From assembly GCF_030161395.1 (NCBI RefSeq), contig NZ_BSST01000001.1, forward strand, positions 2,914,001-2,978,000: 64,000 nucleotides of DNA, in the 5' to 3' direction. A program made the position numbers and the translations under genes. The stretch comes from Thalassotalea insulae (GTDB lineage: Bacteria; Pseudomonadota; Gammaproteobacteria; Enterobacterales; Alteromonadaceae). Below the pieces are notes generated by a model. It ran no database searches. It was not told the origin of the DNA and saw nothing but the letters and a program-made list of their open reading frames with translations. Within the stretch, counting starts at the first letter, position 1. Every line of letters begins with the position of its first letter. Of the stretch, positions 41,182 to 51,140 are shown piece by piece.

Positions 41182-43458
41182 ATGTTAACTAGCTTACGAC
41201 GTATTGTATTAGAATTTAGCCAGGGAAATGAGCTAGATGTTTCGCTACGCCGTATAGTGACACAAATTAAGCAAGTGATAAAAACCGATTGTTGTTCAGT
41301 TTATCTGGCGGATCATCAAAAACAACATTATGTGCTGGTAGCCTCTGATGGCTTAGCGCAAGATTCATTAGGACAAACCACGCTTGGTTTTACTGAAGGA
41401 TTAGTGGGATTAGTTGGGCAAAGGGAAGAGCCGCTTAATATCGCTAATGCCAAACTACATCCTCATTTTCTTCATGCCCCAGAAGTCAAAGAAGAAGACT
41501 TAAATGCCTTTCTTGGTACGCCGATTATTCATCAGCGTAAAGTTCTGGGAGTATTAACTATTCAGCAAAAGCAGGCACGCTTTTTTAATGAAAATGAAGA
41601 AGCTTTTCTAGTGACGCTAGCGGCGCAAATAGCCACTTCAATGGCGAATACTGAAGCGAATACCTTGATTGCATTGCATCATGGTCAGAGCCAATGGAAT
41701 AAGGCGATTAAAGGTATCGCTGGTTCTCCCGGGGTCGCGATGGCACCATTATTAATGGTACAGCCTAATGCAAACTTAGCAGCAATCACTTTAAAAAAAT
41801 CTAGTAATATCAAAAGCCAACAGCAAAGATTTGAAAGTGCAGTGACCAGTACCCGAGCGGATTTTTCTCAAATGGCGGGCAAGCTGGAAAATATAATTTC
41901 AGATAGCAGTCTTGATATATTTGAGATGTATAAGCAGTTGCTGGATAAAGCGAATCTGGGCAAGGAGGTCATGGAGAAAATTGCTCAGCACTGGAATGCT
42001 GAAAGTGCGTTAAAGTTAGTGATCGACAGTTATGTTATGCGCTTTGAAGGCTTAGATGATGACTACCTCAGAGAACGCGCATCAGACATTAAAGACCTAG
42101 GTAATAGATTATTGTTCAATTTACAAGCATTAGATAGTGAAGAACAAGCAACTCCTGAAAATTTTATTTTGGTAGCAGAAGATGTCACTGCTTCTATGGT
42201 CGCTGAGTATCAGCATCAAGGATTAAAAGGCATAGTCTCTGTGCAGGGATCAAATAATTCCCACGCGGCTATTTTAGCCAGAGCACTGGCAATCCCCGCA
42301 GTGATGGGGGTTGAGCGAATAACACTTAGCAAGCTGGATAAGTTGTTAGGTATTCTTGATGGCTACAGTGGTGAGCTATACATTGATCCAAATGAAGCGC
42401 TGATCAACGAATATCAGCATTTACTGGCAGAAGAAAGTGCCTTATCGGAAAAAGTGCGATCAGTTATTGATTTACCGGCACAAACACTTGACGGTAAGCA
42501 AATTGATTTATTACTCAATGCCGGCTTGTCTTCTGGGTTTGAACATTCAAAAAACTCCGGTGCGCAGGGCATAGGTTTATATCGGACAGAAATTCCGTTT
42601 ATGAATCGTAGTTGCTTTCCATCTGAGCTTGAACAAACGGTATTGTATCGTCAGGTGTTAGAAGCGTTTGCTGGTGAAACGGTTACCATGAGAACACTGG
42701 ATGTTGGTGGTGATAAGTCGTTGCCCTATTTCCCTATTGTTGAAGATAACCCTTTTCTTGGCTGGCGTGGTATTCGTATCACCTTAGATCATCCAGAGAT
42801 TTTTTTGCTGCAAGTTAGAGCTATGATGCGGGCTAATATCGATCAGGGCAATCTGGCGATTATGTTGCCGATGATTTCACACCTTGATGAAGTGAATGAC
42901 GCGATTCGTTTAGTTAATCAGGCATATTATGAACTCTCGTGTGAGTTGGTGCTAGACGAAGGACAAGTACTCAATCGCCCTAAAATAGGCATCATGATTG
43001 AAGTACCCAGTGTGCTGTTTCAATTGCCTGAACTGGCGAAAAAAGTCGATTTCTTTTCAGTTGGTAGCAATGATCTAACGCAGTACTTGTTAGCGGTTGA
43101 TCGTAATAACGCGCGGGTGGCTGGGCTTTACAGTGCATACCATCCAGCGGTGCTCAGAGCGCTAGCACTCATCGCTGAACAAGCTAAGCAATACCATATT
43201 CCGTTAAGTTTATGTGGTGAATTAGCCGGTGAGCCAGCCGGTGCTTTATTATTGCTAGCAATGGGCTATGATCAATTAAGTATGAACCCACATAATATTG
43301 CTCGTATCAAGTGGGTGATAAGACATATAGAGCTGAAAAAAGCTCAAAAAATATTAAAACGCGCATTGACATTTACCAATGCTAAGCAAGTGCATAATTA
43401 TCTCAATGAACAATTAGAACTACTTGGTTTAGGTGGATTTGTCCGAGCTGGTTTGTAG
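41182..43458 (+). CDS. ptsP: PEP-protein phosphotransferase PtsP (EI-Ntr)
   Basis: First enzyme of the nitrogen-related phosphotransferase system; it autophosphorylates from PEP and passes phosphate to NPr. The 758-residue protein has an N-terminal GAF domain (about 15-160, DCCSVYLADH), the phosphohistidine domain (GSNNSHAAILARALAIPAVMG, H361) and the PEP-binding barrel (GIGLYRTEIPFMNR, TLDVGGDKSLPYF, SVGSNDLTQYLLAVDRNN, LCGELAGEP). AGAGG precedes ATG 41182. Its partners NPr and EIIA-Ntr are not in this window. Confidence 0.97.
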   Translation: MLTSLRRIVLEFSQGNELDVSLRRIVTQIKQVIKTDCCSVYLADHQKQHYVLVASDGLAQDSLGQTTLGFTEGLVGLVGQREEPLNIANAKLHPHFLHAPEVKEEDLNAFLGTPIIHQRKVLGVLTIQQKQARFFNENEEAFLVTLAAQIATSMANTEANTLIALHHGQSQWNKAIKGIAGSPGVAMAPLLMVQPNANLAAITLKKSSNIKSQQQRFESAVTSTRADFSQMAGKLENIISDSSLDIFEMYKQLLDKANLGKEVMEKIAQHWNAESALKLVIDSYVMRFEGLDDDYLRERASDIKDLGNRLLFNLQALDSEEQATPENFILVAEDVTASMVAEYQHQGLKGIVSVQGSNNSHAAILARALAIPAVMGVERITLSKLDKLLGILDGYSGELYIDPNEALINEYQHLLAEESALSEKVRSVIDLPAQTLDGKQIDLLLNAGLSSGFEHSKNSGAQGIGLYRTEIPFMNRSCFPSELEQTVLYRQVLEAFAGETVTMRTLDVGGDKSLPYFPIVEDNPFLGWRGIRITLDHPEIFLLQVRAMMRANIDQGNLAIMLPMISHLDEVNDAIRLVNQAYYELSCELVLDEGQVLNRPKIGIMIEVPSVLFQLPELAKKVDFFSVGSNDLTQYLLAVDRNNARVAGLYSAYHPAVLRALALIAEQAKQYHIPLSLCGELAGEPAGALLLLAMGYDQLSMNPHNIARIKWVIRHIELKKAQKILKRALTFTNAKQVHNYLNEQLELLGLGGFVRAGL

Positions 43459-43477
43459 CGCTCTTTAGGGAATCTCG

Positions 43478-44272
43478 ATGTTTTTTAGCGTATTTATAGC
43501 TTGTGCCATATTAGGTTGTGTTGCCGGTTTTCTTGCTGGTTTACTGGGAATTGGTGGTGGTTTGGTGATAGTGCCTGCTATGGTATATCTGTTACCGAGT
43601 TTAGGTGTCTCAGGCGAAAGTTTGATGCCAATTGCCATTGCCACGTCGTTAGCTTCAATTGTTTTTACCGCCGCTTCTGCCACCTTTGCTCACCATAAAA
43701 ATAATAATATTCCCTGGGATATTGCGAAGCAGCTAATGGTGATGATTGCGGGGGGCGCATTACTTGGTGCTTATGTTGCAGATACATTGTCGAATGAATT
43801 GCTGACTTATATTTTTGCCGTCGCTGTAACCATATTGGCCAGTTATATGTTACTTTCTATTCGAACGGTGAAAACCAAAGCGATGCCAAGCGATGGTGTT
43901 ATTAAGCTGATAGGTTTCGCCACTGGCGGTATTGCCAGTATCATGGGAATTGCTGGCGGCGCGATTTTAGTACCAGTGTTAACTTACTATTCGATGTCGA
44001 TTCGTCATGCGATCGGCACCGCGACGGTTTGTGGTTTTGTCGTTGCAATATTTGGTGCTCTTGGTTTTATTATTACCGGATTAGATCATCCTAATCTACC
44101 TTCATGGAGTCTCGGATATATATATTTACCAGCCTTGCTGGGTATTATCTCCACCAGTTCGTTGTTCGCCCCCTATGGTGTGAAATTAGCAGAGAAATTA
44201 CCGGTTAGATATTTGAAACGCTTATTCGCTGGCTTTTTAATTTTAGTCGCAATAAAAATGGCCATTCAGTAA
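43478..44272 (+). CDS. TSUP (TauE/SafE) family sulfite/anion exporter-like permease
   Basis: A 264-residue membrane protein with two homologous halves: GFLAGLLGIGGGLVIVPAMVYLLP and GFATGGIASIMGIAGGAILVPVL, the TSUP signature repeats, and about eight helices. Substrates in the family include sulfite and sulfoacetate; unknown here. It sits between ptsP and thyA, where many relatives also carry lgt. Confidence 0.9.
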   Translation: MFFSVFIACAILGCVAGFLAGLLGIGGGLVIVPAMVYLLPSLGVSGESLMPIAIATSLASIVFTAASATFAHHKNNNIPWDIAKQLMVMIAGGALLGAYVADTLSNELLTYIFAVAVTILASYMLLSIRTVKTKAMPSDGVIKLIGFATGGIASIMGIAGGAILVPVLTYYSMSIRHAIGTATVCGFVVAIFGALGFIITGLDHPNLPSWSLGYIYLPALLGIISTSSLFAPYGVKLAEKLPVRYLKRLFAGFLILVAIKMAIQ

Positions 44273-44371
44273 CGAAAAGCATTGAGCTAACCATAGTAAT
44301 TCACCAAGAAATTCGGCATAATTTGTGGTAATTCTCCCGCTATAAATTCACAAAAATTTTAGGATCATTTA

Positions 44372-45205
44372 ATGAAAGCTTATTTGGATTTAATGCGTCA
44401 TGTCTATGAAAATGGCGTAGAGAAATCAGATCGAACTGGTACAGGCACAAAAAGTATATTTGGTTACCAAATGCGTTTTGATCTCGCCCAAGGCTTTCCT
44501 TTAGTGACGACCAAAAAGTGTCACTTAAAATCGATTATTCATGAATTGTTATGGTTTATCAAAGGTGAGTCGAATATTGCCTATTTGAAAGAAAATGGCG
44601 TAAAAATCTGGGATGACTGGGCGACACCGGAAGGGGAGCTCGGCCCTGTTTATGGTGTGCAATGGCGCAATTGGCCAGCAGCCAATGGTGAAACTATTGA
44701 TCAGTTAGCGAACCTTATTCATGACCTAAAAAACAATCCTGATTCTCGTCGCCATATTATTACCGCGTGGAACCCAGCTTTGCTACCTGATACGTCGATC
44801 AGCCCAAGTGAAAATGCGGCGCTTGGTAAGCAGGCCTTGCCACCTTGTCATACCTTATTTCAGTTTTATGTGCTGGATGGAAAATTGTCTTGTCAGCTAT
44901 ATCAACGTAGTGCGGATATTTTTCTGGGAGTACCATTTAATATTGCCAGTTATGCCTTGTTTACCATGATGATAGCGCAAGTGTGTGATCTCAAATTAGG
45001 GGATTTTGTTCACACTTTTGGTGATGCGCACTTATATCTAAACCACATGGAGCAAGTACAAGAGCAGTTATCGCGAGAGCCATTGCCTTTACCAACCATG
45101 AAAATCAACCCTGAGGTTAATAGCATTTTTGATTTTAGCTTCGATGATTTTGAGTTAGTGGATTATCAGGCGCATCCCCATATTAAAGCACCGATTTCAG
45201 TTTAA
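44372..45205 (+). CDS. thyA: Thymidylate synthase ThyA
   Basis: Methylates dUMP to dTMP with methylene-tetrahydrofolate. The 277-residue protein has KSDRTGTGTKSIFGYQMRFDL, the catalytic C159 in ALPPCHTLFQFYV, QRSADIFLGVPFNIASYA and HTFGDAHLYLNH. It carries about 13 extra residues (around PDTSISPSENAALGK, 139-153) just before the catalytic cysteine compared with E. coli ThyA; a known type of insert, unlikely to affect activity. Confidence 0.98.
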   Translation: MKAYLDLMRHVYENGVEKSDRTGTGTKSIFGYQMRFDLAQGFPLVTTKKCHLKSIIHELLWFIKGESNIAYLKENGVKIWDDWATPEGELGPVYGVQWRNWPAANGETIDQLANLIHDLKNNPDSRRHIITAWNPALLPDTSISPSENAALGKQALPPCHTLFQFYVLDGKLSCQLYQRSADIFLGVPFNIASYALFTMMIAQVCDLKLGDFVHTFGDAHLYLNHMEQVQEQLSREPLPLPTMKINPEVNSIFDFSFDDFELVDYQAHPHIKAPISV

Positions 45206-45436
45206 AAGGCTTATATGCGCTACTGATTTTGCTAAGGTTATTACAGGGATGTCATGCATTAGGGTCACGCAGGAACAGTTACCGAAAATGACCATTAGCT
45301 GAAATCAAAGCATTGCCTATTAGCCTTTTCATTATCGCTGAATGATCAAATATTGAATTCAATAGGTATAAGTATGTTCGTTTGAGTCGTCAACTTTTTC
45401 AGTGGTAACAGCGCGACATATTTTCGTCTTGAATAT

Positions 45437-45467
45437 AAAAACGCCTTGCAGATGCAAGGCGTTTTTT
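45437..45467. terminator. Bidirectional terminator between thyA and the M1 aminopeptidase gene
   Basis: AAAAACGCCTTGCA (45437-45450) and TGCAAGGCGTTTTT (45453-45466) pair perfectly, with A and T runs serving both converging genes. The 230 bases between thyA and this hairpin show nothing else. Confidence 0.85.
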
Positions 45468-45484
45468 CGTTATTGTTACCAAGT

Positions 45485-48145
45485 CTATTTGATGGTTAAG
45501 TTGTTGCGGATGTTGACACAACGCTCATCTGCTTGATGGGTAACTAATAGCGCACGTTTGGTACCTGCGGATAAACTCGTTTGTTGTTTAATTGCTTGTG
45601 CGAGTCGTTCGACACTTGCAGCATTGCAGGCTCTAGGGATCAAGGTATTGGCATAGCTGCGCATAAAGGTATGTTCGCTTGCCTTATCGATTGCTGTTAG
45701 GCTTGCTAAGCGTTGCTCTGCTGTTTTTTCACTAAGCACTAATTGCTCGCTTGGATACATGCTGCCCATAGCGGTTCTCAGCTTTGAGAATGGCAAGTCA
45801 GAATTTTTATCCTGAATTTTCGCTAACCATTTGGCTTTAACTTTAGCATCAGGACGAATCACACGAGCACTGATTGCCGATTTCTGACCACTGTCAGAAT
45901 TATCGTTAGTAAGCTCAGCATCAATTAATGCATCGCTACCTTGATAGTTGTAACGGCTTAATTGACCAATGATACTCCAACGAAGATCTTGATTAATCGT
46001 TAGATTTTCTATGGTTACACTGCCATCGAGTATTTTAGCTAGTCTGGTTAATTCATCCGGTGTGTTAGCAAATGAACGATAGAAGCTGAACCAACGACGT
46101 TGCATGTTCTTTTTGTCACTGTTGGCGTTAGCTTCTTGCCATGTTAAAGCGCTTAAGGTTTTATTGACCTTGGCTAAAAAGCTGTGCCCTTGCGGGAAGA
46201 AAATACTTAAGTAGCTACGCGCTGCGGCTATTTGAGACAATACTTGCCCTAAAATGGTATAGTCAGTTTCTTTAGCAACATTAGCAATAGCGATATCTAA
46301 ATATTCGTTCATCGGCAAATTGCCATCTCTGGCACTGTCCCATAGACTTTGCCATAACATAGAACGTTGCAAGTTATCTTCTACTGAGCTTAACGCCGAT
46401 TTTGCGGTGGCAAATGAACGCTCGTCTAAATTAACCTTCACAAATCCCCAATCTTGATAATTAGGATATACGAGATCTGGGCAGCTCTTACCAACTAATT
46501 CTGAGACTTGAGTAGATTCACCTTGATAGGTAACAGGCACTGCACTTTCAAACGTCAGTTGATCACCCTTGTTTTGATAAAGTGCAACCTGAACTCTTTG
46601 TTCTCTTAAGGTTGGAAATTTAGCATCAGCACTTTGTTCTAATGCGAAACTGGTAATTTTACCTCCTTCACATTGGTAATTTGCAGTAATGGTATTAACA
46701 CCTGCTTTATATAGCCATTGTTGAGAAAATTCATTCAAATCACGACCTGCTGCATCACCTAAGCTAGTGATAAAATCCTTTAACTCGGCATTTTGATAGG
46801 CATAATGGCTTAAGTAATTATGTATGCCTTTACGGAAGGTTTCTTCACCCAATAAATGAGTTAATTGTTTTAATACCGATTGGCCTTTTGAGTAAGTGAT
46901 CGCATCAATGTTATCAAACGCATTCGCTGATGACGGAATGGGTACTTCAATTGGATGCGTGGTCACTTGTTGGTCTTGACGGTAGGCAGCTTGTTTACCA
47001 CCTGCGTAGAAGCTTTGCCAAGCATCCGTAAATTCGGTTGCGTTGGCGGTTGCTGTTGTTGCCATAAATGAGGCAAAGCTTTCATTAAGCCATAAGCCAT
47101 TCCACCATTTCATGGTCACTAAGTTACCGAACCATTGATGTGCCATTTCATGCATGATAACGCTCGCTAAGCGTTGTTCTTGGCTTTTGGTCATTTCACC
47201 ATTAGTTAAAAATCCGCGTTCGGCGAAGGTAATAGCGGCAGCATTTTCCATGGCGCCATATAAAAAGTCAGGTACTAGCACTTGATCATATTTTCTAAAC
47301 GGATAATCAACACCGTAATATGAATTGAAAAACTCTAACCCTTGCTTAGTGTATTTAAACCAGTCTTCAGGTGAAACTTGTTTGGCGACTGACTCTCTTG
47401 CAAAAAGTCGAAGCGGATATTTGCCACTATTATCAGACCACATATGATAAGGGCCTGCATGTAATGAGAAATTATAAGGGCTTAATTTCAATGTGTTATC
47501 GAAGTGCCAAACGTTAAAATCACCTTTGCTATCAACGCTCGTTTCTTTCATTGCGCTGAATACGTGCCAGTCTTTAGGCGCTGACACTGTCATTTGATAG
47601 TTAGCTTTTAAGTCAGGCTGATCAAATACCGCAAACATTTGCTGTGCAGCAGCCGGTTCAAAGTGCGAGTAGAGGTACACTTTACCATCCACTGGATCTT
47701 GCATACGGTGTAAGCCTTCACCATTGGTGCTGTGTTTGCGCGTGAATTCGACATCAACTTCATTGCGGCCGATACGTAAATCTTCTTTTGCGAGGGTGAT
47801 AAACCATTTGTTGTAGTTAATCGTTACTGATTTACCATTGATTTTAACTGATTTAACCTCTGCATCTTTCAGATCTAGGGTTAAATCATTACTGATATCG
47901 TTTAAATTAAAGCGCACATTAGTGGTGTTACTAAAAGAGTCACTGCCGTCTAGTTTAAAGTTCAGGCGGTAGGCGACATTCGACAATCGGGCAGAACGCT
48001 TTGCTGCCTGTTCTTGGCTTAAATAAGGTGTTTGCTCTCTGACTTGACTATTAGTATCTGCTGTTTGTTGTTGGTTTTGTGGAGTATTCAAACAGCCGGT
48101 AAGGGCTATCGAAGAGGCAATCAACAATGGAATAGTGGGTTGCAC
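45485..48145 (-). CDS. M1-family aminopeptidase, predicted lipoprotein
   Basis: An 886-residue zinc aminopeptidase. The signal segment MQPTIPLLIASSIALTGC has a lipobox at C18, so unlike cytoplasmic PepN it is envelope-bound. GAMEN is at 297-301 (exopeptidase recognition), the zinc motif HEMAH gives H332, E333 and H336, and NESFASF supplies E355. The ERAP1-like C-terminal half is intact. It starts with GTG 48145 after GAGGA. A role in peptide scavenging from protein-rich substrates is inferred. Confidence 0.94.
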   Translation of the reverse strand: MQPTIPLLIASSIALTGCLNTPQNQQQTADTNSQVREQTPYLSQEQAAKRSARLSNVAYRLNFKLDGSDSFSNTTNVRFNLNDISNDLTLDLKDAEVKSVKINGKSVTINYNKWFITLAKEDLRIGRNEVDVEFTRKHSTNGEGLHRMQDPVDGKVYLYSHFEPAAAQQMFAVFDQPDLKANYQMTVSAPKDWHVFSAMKETSVDSKGDFNVWHFDNTLKLSPYNFSLHAGPYHMWSDNSGKYPLRLFARESVAKQVSPEDWFKYTKQGLEFFNSYYGVDYPFRKYDQVLVPDFLYGAMENAAAITFAERGFLTNGEMTKSQEQRLASVIMHEMAHQWFGNLVTMKWWNGLWLNESFASFMATTATANATEFTDAWQSFYAGGKQAAYRQDQQVTTHPIEVPIPSSANAFDNIDAITYSKGQSVLKQLTHLLGEETFRKGIHNYLSHYAYQNAELKDFITSLGDAAGRDLNEFSQQWLYKAGVNTITANYQCEGGKITSFALEQSADAKFPTLREQRVQVALYQNKGDQLTFESAVPVTYQGESTQVSELVGKSCPDLVYPNYQDWGFVKVNLDERSFATAKSALSSVEDNLQRSMLWQSLWDSARDGNLPMNEYLDIAIANVAKETDYTILGQVLSQIAAARSYLSIFFPQGHSFLAKVNKTLSALTWQEANANSDKKNMQRRWFSFYRSFANTPDELTRLAKILDGSVTIENLTINQDLRWSIIGQLSRYNYQGSDALIDAELTNDNSDSGQKSAISARVIRPDAKVKAKWLAKIQDKNSDLPFSKLRTAMGSMYPSEQLVLSEKTAEQRLASLTAIDKASEHTFMRSYANTLIPRACNAASVERLAQAIKQQTSLSAGTKRALLVTHQADERCVNIRNNLTIK

Positions 48146-48178
48146 AACTGTTTCCTCAATTTTATTATGATGTTTTAC

Positions 48179-48209
48179 ACCAAGTGAACAATAATTTAAT
48201 TCACTTGGT
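48179..48209. repeat. ACCAA/TTGGT palindromic repeat, copy 2
   Basis: Arms ACCAAGTGAA (48179-48188) and TTCACTTGGT (48200-48209) are perfectly complementary around an 11-base AT-rich loop. Same family as 24543 and 55126. Confidence 0.65.
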
Positions 48210-48376
48210 ATTATTTTTTGTTGTTATCGTTCGCAATAAACTGCACGCTACTATAGAAAGAATTAGTAAGGTGCTAAAGCGATAATAATATTTAGTTGTA
48301 ACATTATATAAAATTAAAGGCGATAAAAGTCAGATGTACAGTAGCGTAAATACGGTAAAAGGCTAACGTTATTGAG

Positions 48377-48622
48377 TTAGCCGTGCATGCGCATAAACTT
48401 CTCTAGCAACTGTGCTTCGCTTTCTTGATGCTTGGGATCTTTTTTAATGCAATCGATCGGGCATACTGAGATACAGGTTGGCTTATCATAGTGCCCGATA
48501 CATTCTGTGCATTTTGTCGGATCAATTTCATAGATCTCATCCCCGAGCGAAATTGCCTGATTTGGACATTCGGGATCACACATATCGCAATTGATGCAAG
48601 ACGCTTCGATGATGAGTGCCAT
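48377..48622 (-). CDS. yfhL: YfhL-family 2[4Fe-4S] ferredoxin
   Basis: An 81-residue ferredoxin. CINCDMCDPECPNQAI and CTECIGHYDKPTCISVCPIDCI give eight cluster cysteines in the uneven spacing typical of YfhL/Alvin-type ferredoxins, with the insert between second-cluster cysteines. It starts six bases after trhP, so the two are co-transcribed. Electron delivery to the neighbouring TrhP Fe-S protein is a reasonable inference. Confidence 0.95.
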   Translation of the reverse strand: MALIIEASCINCDMCDPECPNQAISLGDEIYEIDPTKCTECIGHYDKPTCISVCPIDCIKKDPKHQESEAQLLEKFMRMHG

Positions 48623-48628
48623 GATCAG

Positions 48629-49984
48629 CTAACCTTGATTTTGCGCAAAAGGATGACGAGTTGTGCCACCTTCATCCAAATAACGCATGATAATACCAAA
48701 CGCTAAATCAAAGTCAGTATCAAGCTTAATCGCGACTTTATGACCTGAACCTTTGGCGTCGGTGATCACTTCACCTTTGGCGTTCTCCATATGCTCTAAG
48801 GTAAAAGTGATATTGCCAGCAGGCGTCATTAGCTCTAATTGATCGCCAGTTAAAAATTTATTTTTAACCTCGATTTCAATTAAACCTGTCTCTGCATTTT
48901 TACCGATAACTTCGCCGACAAATTGCTGAGTATCGCTTTTAGAGTAACCGTAATCATAATTTTGCGTATCACTCGGGCGATGACGTTGTAAAAATCCTTC
49001 GGTATAACCTCGATGGGCTAGATGCTCTAAATTGGTATTTAATTCTGGGTTAAATGGCTTATTAGCGAGCGAGTCTAAAATAGCTTGGTGATAAATCTGT
49101 GCGGTACGGGCGCAGTAGTAAAATGACTTAGTGCGGCCTTCAATTTTTAGTGAATGTACGCCCATTTTCACTAAACGATCAACGTGCTCTACCGCTCTGA
49201 GGTCTTTTGAGTTCATGATATAGGTACCATGTTCATCTTCAAAGGCTGGCATATATTCACCCGGGCGACCTTGCTCTTGTAGCAACACGATATCGTCAAC
49301 AGGTTGTTCGCTTGGTGTAATAATATTCACTGGTTGAGCGATTACGTCACCGGTTTCTGTTTCTTTGGCTTCGTGGACATCATATTTCCAGCGACAGGAG
49401 TTAGTACAGGTACCTTGATTAGGATCACGCTTGTTAATATAACCTGAGAGTAAACAGCGGCCTGAATAGGCCATGCATAAAGCGCCGTGGACGAACACTT
49501 CTAACTCCATTTCTGGGCAACGAAAACGAATTTCTTCTATCTCATCTAATGATAGCTCACGAGATAGTATTACTCGTTCTACCCCTTGTTGTTGCCAGAA
49601 CTTAACCGTCGACCAGTTAACGGCATTCGCCTGAACTGATAAATGAATCGCTACATCCGGGAAGCTTTCTCGTACCATCATGATCAAACCGGGATCTGAC
49701 ATGATCAGTGCATCCGGGTTCATTTCGATAACCGGTTTAATGTCTTTTAAAAAGGTTTTTAGCTTACTGTTGTGTGGCGCAATGTTATTAACCAGATAGA
49801 ATTTTTTTCCTAAAGCATGTGCTTCATCAATGCCTTGCTTAATGGTTTCAAGGTTGAATTCATTGTTTCTTACCCGTAAAGAATACCTAGGTTGACCAGC
49901 GTAAACAGCATCTGCTCCGTAAGCAAAGGCATAACGCATATTTTTTAAGCTACCGGCTGGCGAAAGTAGTTCTGGTTTCAACAT
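48629..49984 (-). CDS. trhP: tRNA 5-hydroxyuridine synthesis protein TrhP (YegQ, U32 family)
   Basis: A U32 'peptidase' family protein of about 451 residues that takes part in prephenate-dependent hydroxylation of U34 in tRNAs. Start MLKPELLSPAGSLKNMRYAFAYGADAVYAG; the U32 signature is EVFVHGALCMAYSGRCLLSGYINKRDPNQGTCTNSCRW, with the cysteines expected to hold an Fe-S cluster. The frame opens at GTG 49993, but ATG 49984 has GAGAG at proper spacing. The immediate neighbour yfhL may be its redox partner. Confidence 0.94.
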   Translation of the reverse strand: MLKPELLSPAGSLKNMRYAFAYGADAVYAGQPRYSLRVRNNEFNLETIKQGIDEAHALGKKFYLVNNIAPHNSKLKTFLKDIKPVIEMNPDALIMSDPGLIMMVRESFPDVAIHLSVQANAVNWSTVKFWQQQGVERVILSRELSLDEIEEIRFRCPEMELEVFVHGALCMAYSGRCLLSGYINKRDPNQGTCTNSCRWKYDVHEAKETETGDVIAQPVNIITPSEQPVDDIVLLQEQGRPGEYMPAFEDEHGTYIMNSKDLRAVEHVDRLVKMGVHSLKIEGRTKSFYYCARTAQIYHQAILDSLANKPFNPELNTNLEHLAHRGYTEGFLQRHRPSDTQNYDYGYSKSDTQQFVGEVIGKNAETGLIEIEVKNKFLTGDQLELMTPAGNITFTLEHMENAKGEVITDAKGSGHKVAIKLDTDFDLAFGIIMRYLDEGGTTRHPFAQNQG

Positions 49985-50226
49985 TATTAGCACTCTCAGG
50001 AAAAAGGGCGTGCATTATAAGGAGTCGCAGACTATCTTGCAATTATCCCTTGCAACTTTTACAGGTAAAATCGCAGAAAAAATCGCTAACAATTGTTGGA
50101 TATTTAAACAGAGTTAGCACGAGGAAATATCAAGATAAAGAAAAATTTTTATTTATCGAGCCATTTGATAATTAATAAAAAATATGTGCTATTTTAAAAA
50201 TAGAAACAGATATTTAAGAGGTTTTC

Positions 50227-51069
50227 ATGGGAACGGAAAATGCACTCTACACCATACTGGTAGAAAAAATAAAACAAGAAGCCTTAGTTTTACCCACTTT
50301 GCCAGAAATCGCGTTAAAAGTCAGGGAAGCTGCAGATGATCCAGAAGTGAATTTGGCACATATGAGTGAAATTATCGCTCATGACCCTGCGCTGTCGATG
50401 GGGATACTGAAAGTTGCCAATAGTGCAATGTTAGGGCGCAGTATCAAAGTAGAAACGGTTAATCAGGCGGTTACTCGTATTGGTTTAAGACAAATAAAAA
50501 GTATTGCCACTGCAATGGCGCTTGAACAGGTCTTTGTTTCGGAAAATGAAATTGTGGCTATGTACCTCGATAAATCCTGGAAAAAAACCGTGGATGTCGC
50601 TTCGGTTGCTATTGCATTGATGACGTTTTATTTAAAAGAAGTAAAGCATTCGCCGTTAATGCTAGATACTTTAACACTTGCGGCATTAGTGCATAATATT
50701 GGTGTTTTGCCGATATTAACGGAAGCGGAAAATCATCCGGATGTTTTTGCTAATCCGACGTTTATTCAACAGGCGATTATTAAGCTATCGAGTAAGGTTG
50801 GTGCCGAGATCAGTAAGGCATGGGGCTTGTCGGATGAACTGTGTGAAATTATTCATCGTTGGAGTGATTTGACAGTATTGCCGACTCAGGTCCATTACTT
50901 AGACTTTATTCGTGCTGGAGCGATTTATCATAATATTTTCAAAAATGAGTCTACTAAGGATGTGTTATTGAAAAATTATGTCGGTAAGGGGATTTTACCA
51001 GAGATCGATTTTATGGAATCGGGTGAATGTAAAGATGTTGCGGCAGATATCAAACAGATGTTTAGTTAA
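50227..51069 (+). CDS. HDOD-domain protein
   Basis: A 280-residue protein covering one HDOD domain (about 20-220): LPTLPEIALKVREAADDPEVNLAHMSEIIAHDPALSMGILKVANSAML and AVTRIGLRQIKSIATAMALEQVF. HDOD proteins are signalling or regulatory HD relatives without catalytic metal ligands. No output domain or neighbour points to a pathway. Ends in a shared terminator facing rdgC. Confidence 0.9.
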   Translation: MGTENALYTILVEKIKQEALVLPTLPEIALKVREAADDPEVNLAHMSEIIAHDPALSMGILKVANSAMLGRSIKVETVNQAVTRIGLRQIKSIATAMALEQVFVSENEIVAMYLDKSWKKTVDVASVAIALMTFYLKEVKHSPLMLDTLTLAALVHNIGVLPILTEAENHPDVFANPTFIQQAIIKLSSKVGAEISKAWGLSDELCEIIHRWSDLTVLPTQVHYLDFIRAGAIYHNIFKNESTKDVLLKNYVGKGILPEIDFMESGECKDVAADIKQMFS

Positions 51070-51089
51070 TCATTCATCGTGTAGAAATT

Positions 51090-51115
51090 AAAAAGGCGCT
51101 TAATGCGCCTTTTTT
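51090..51115. terminator. Bidirectional terminator between the HDOD gene and rdgC
   Basis: AAAAAGGCGC (51090-51099), loop TTAAT, GCGCCTTTTT (51105-51114), with A and T runs on both sides of the stem. Confidence 0.88.
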
Positions 51116-51140
51116 AATCATGATATTGGCTATCAGGCAA

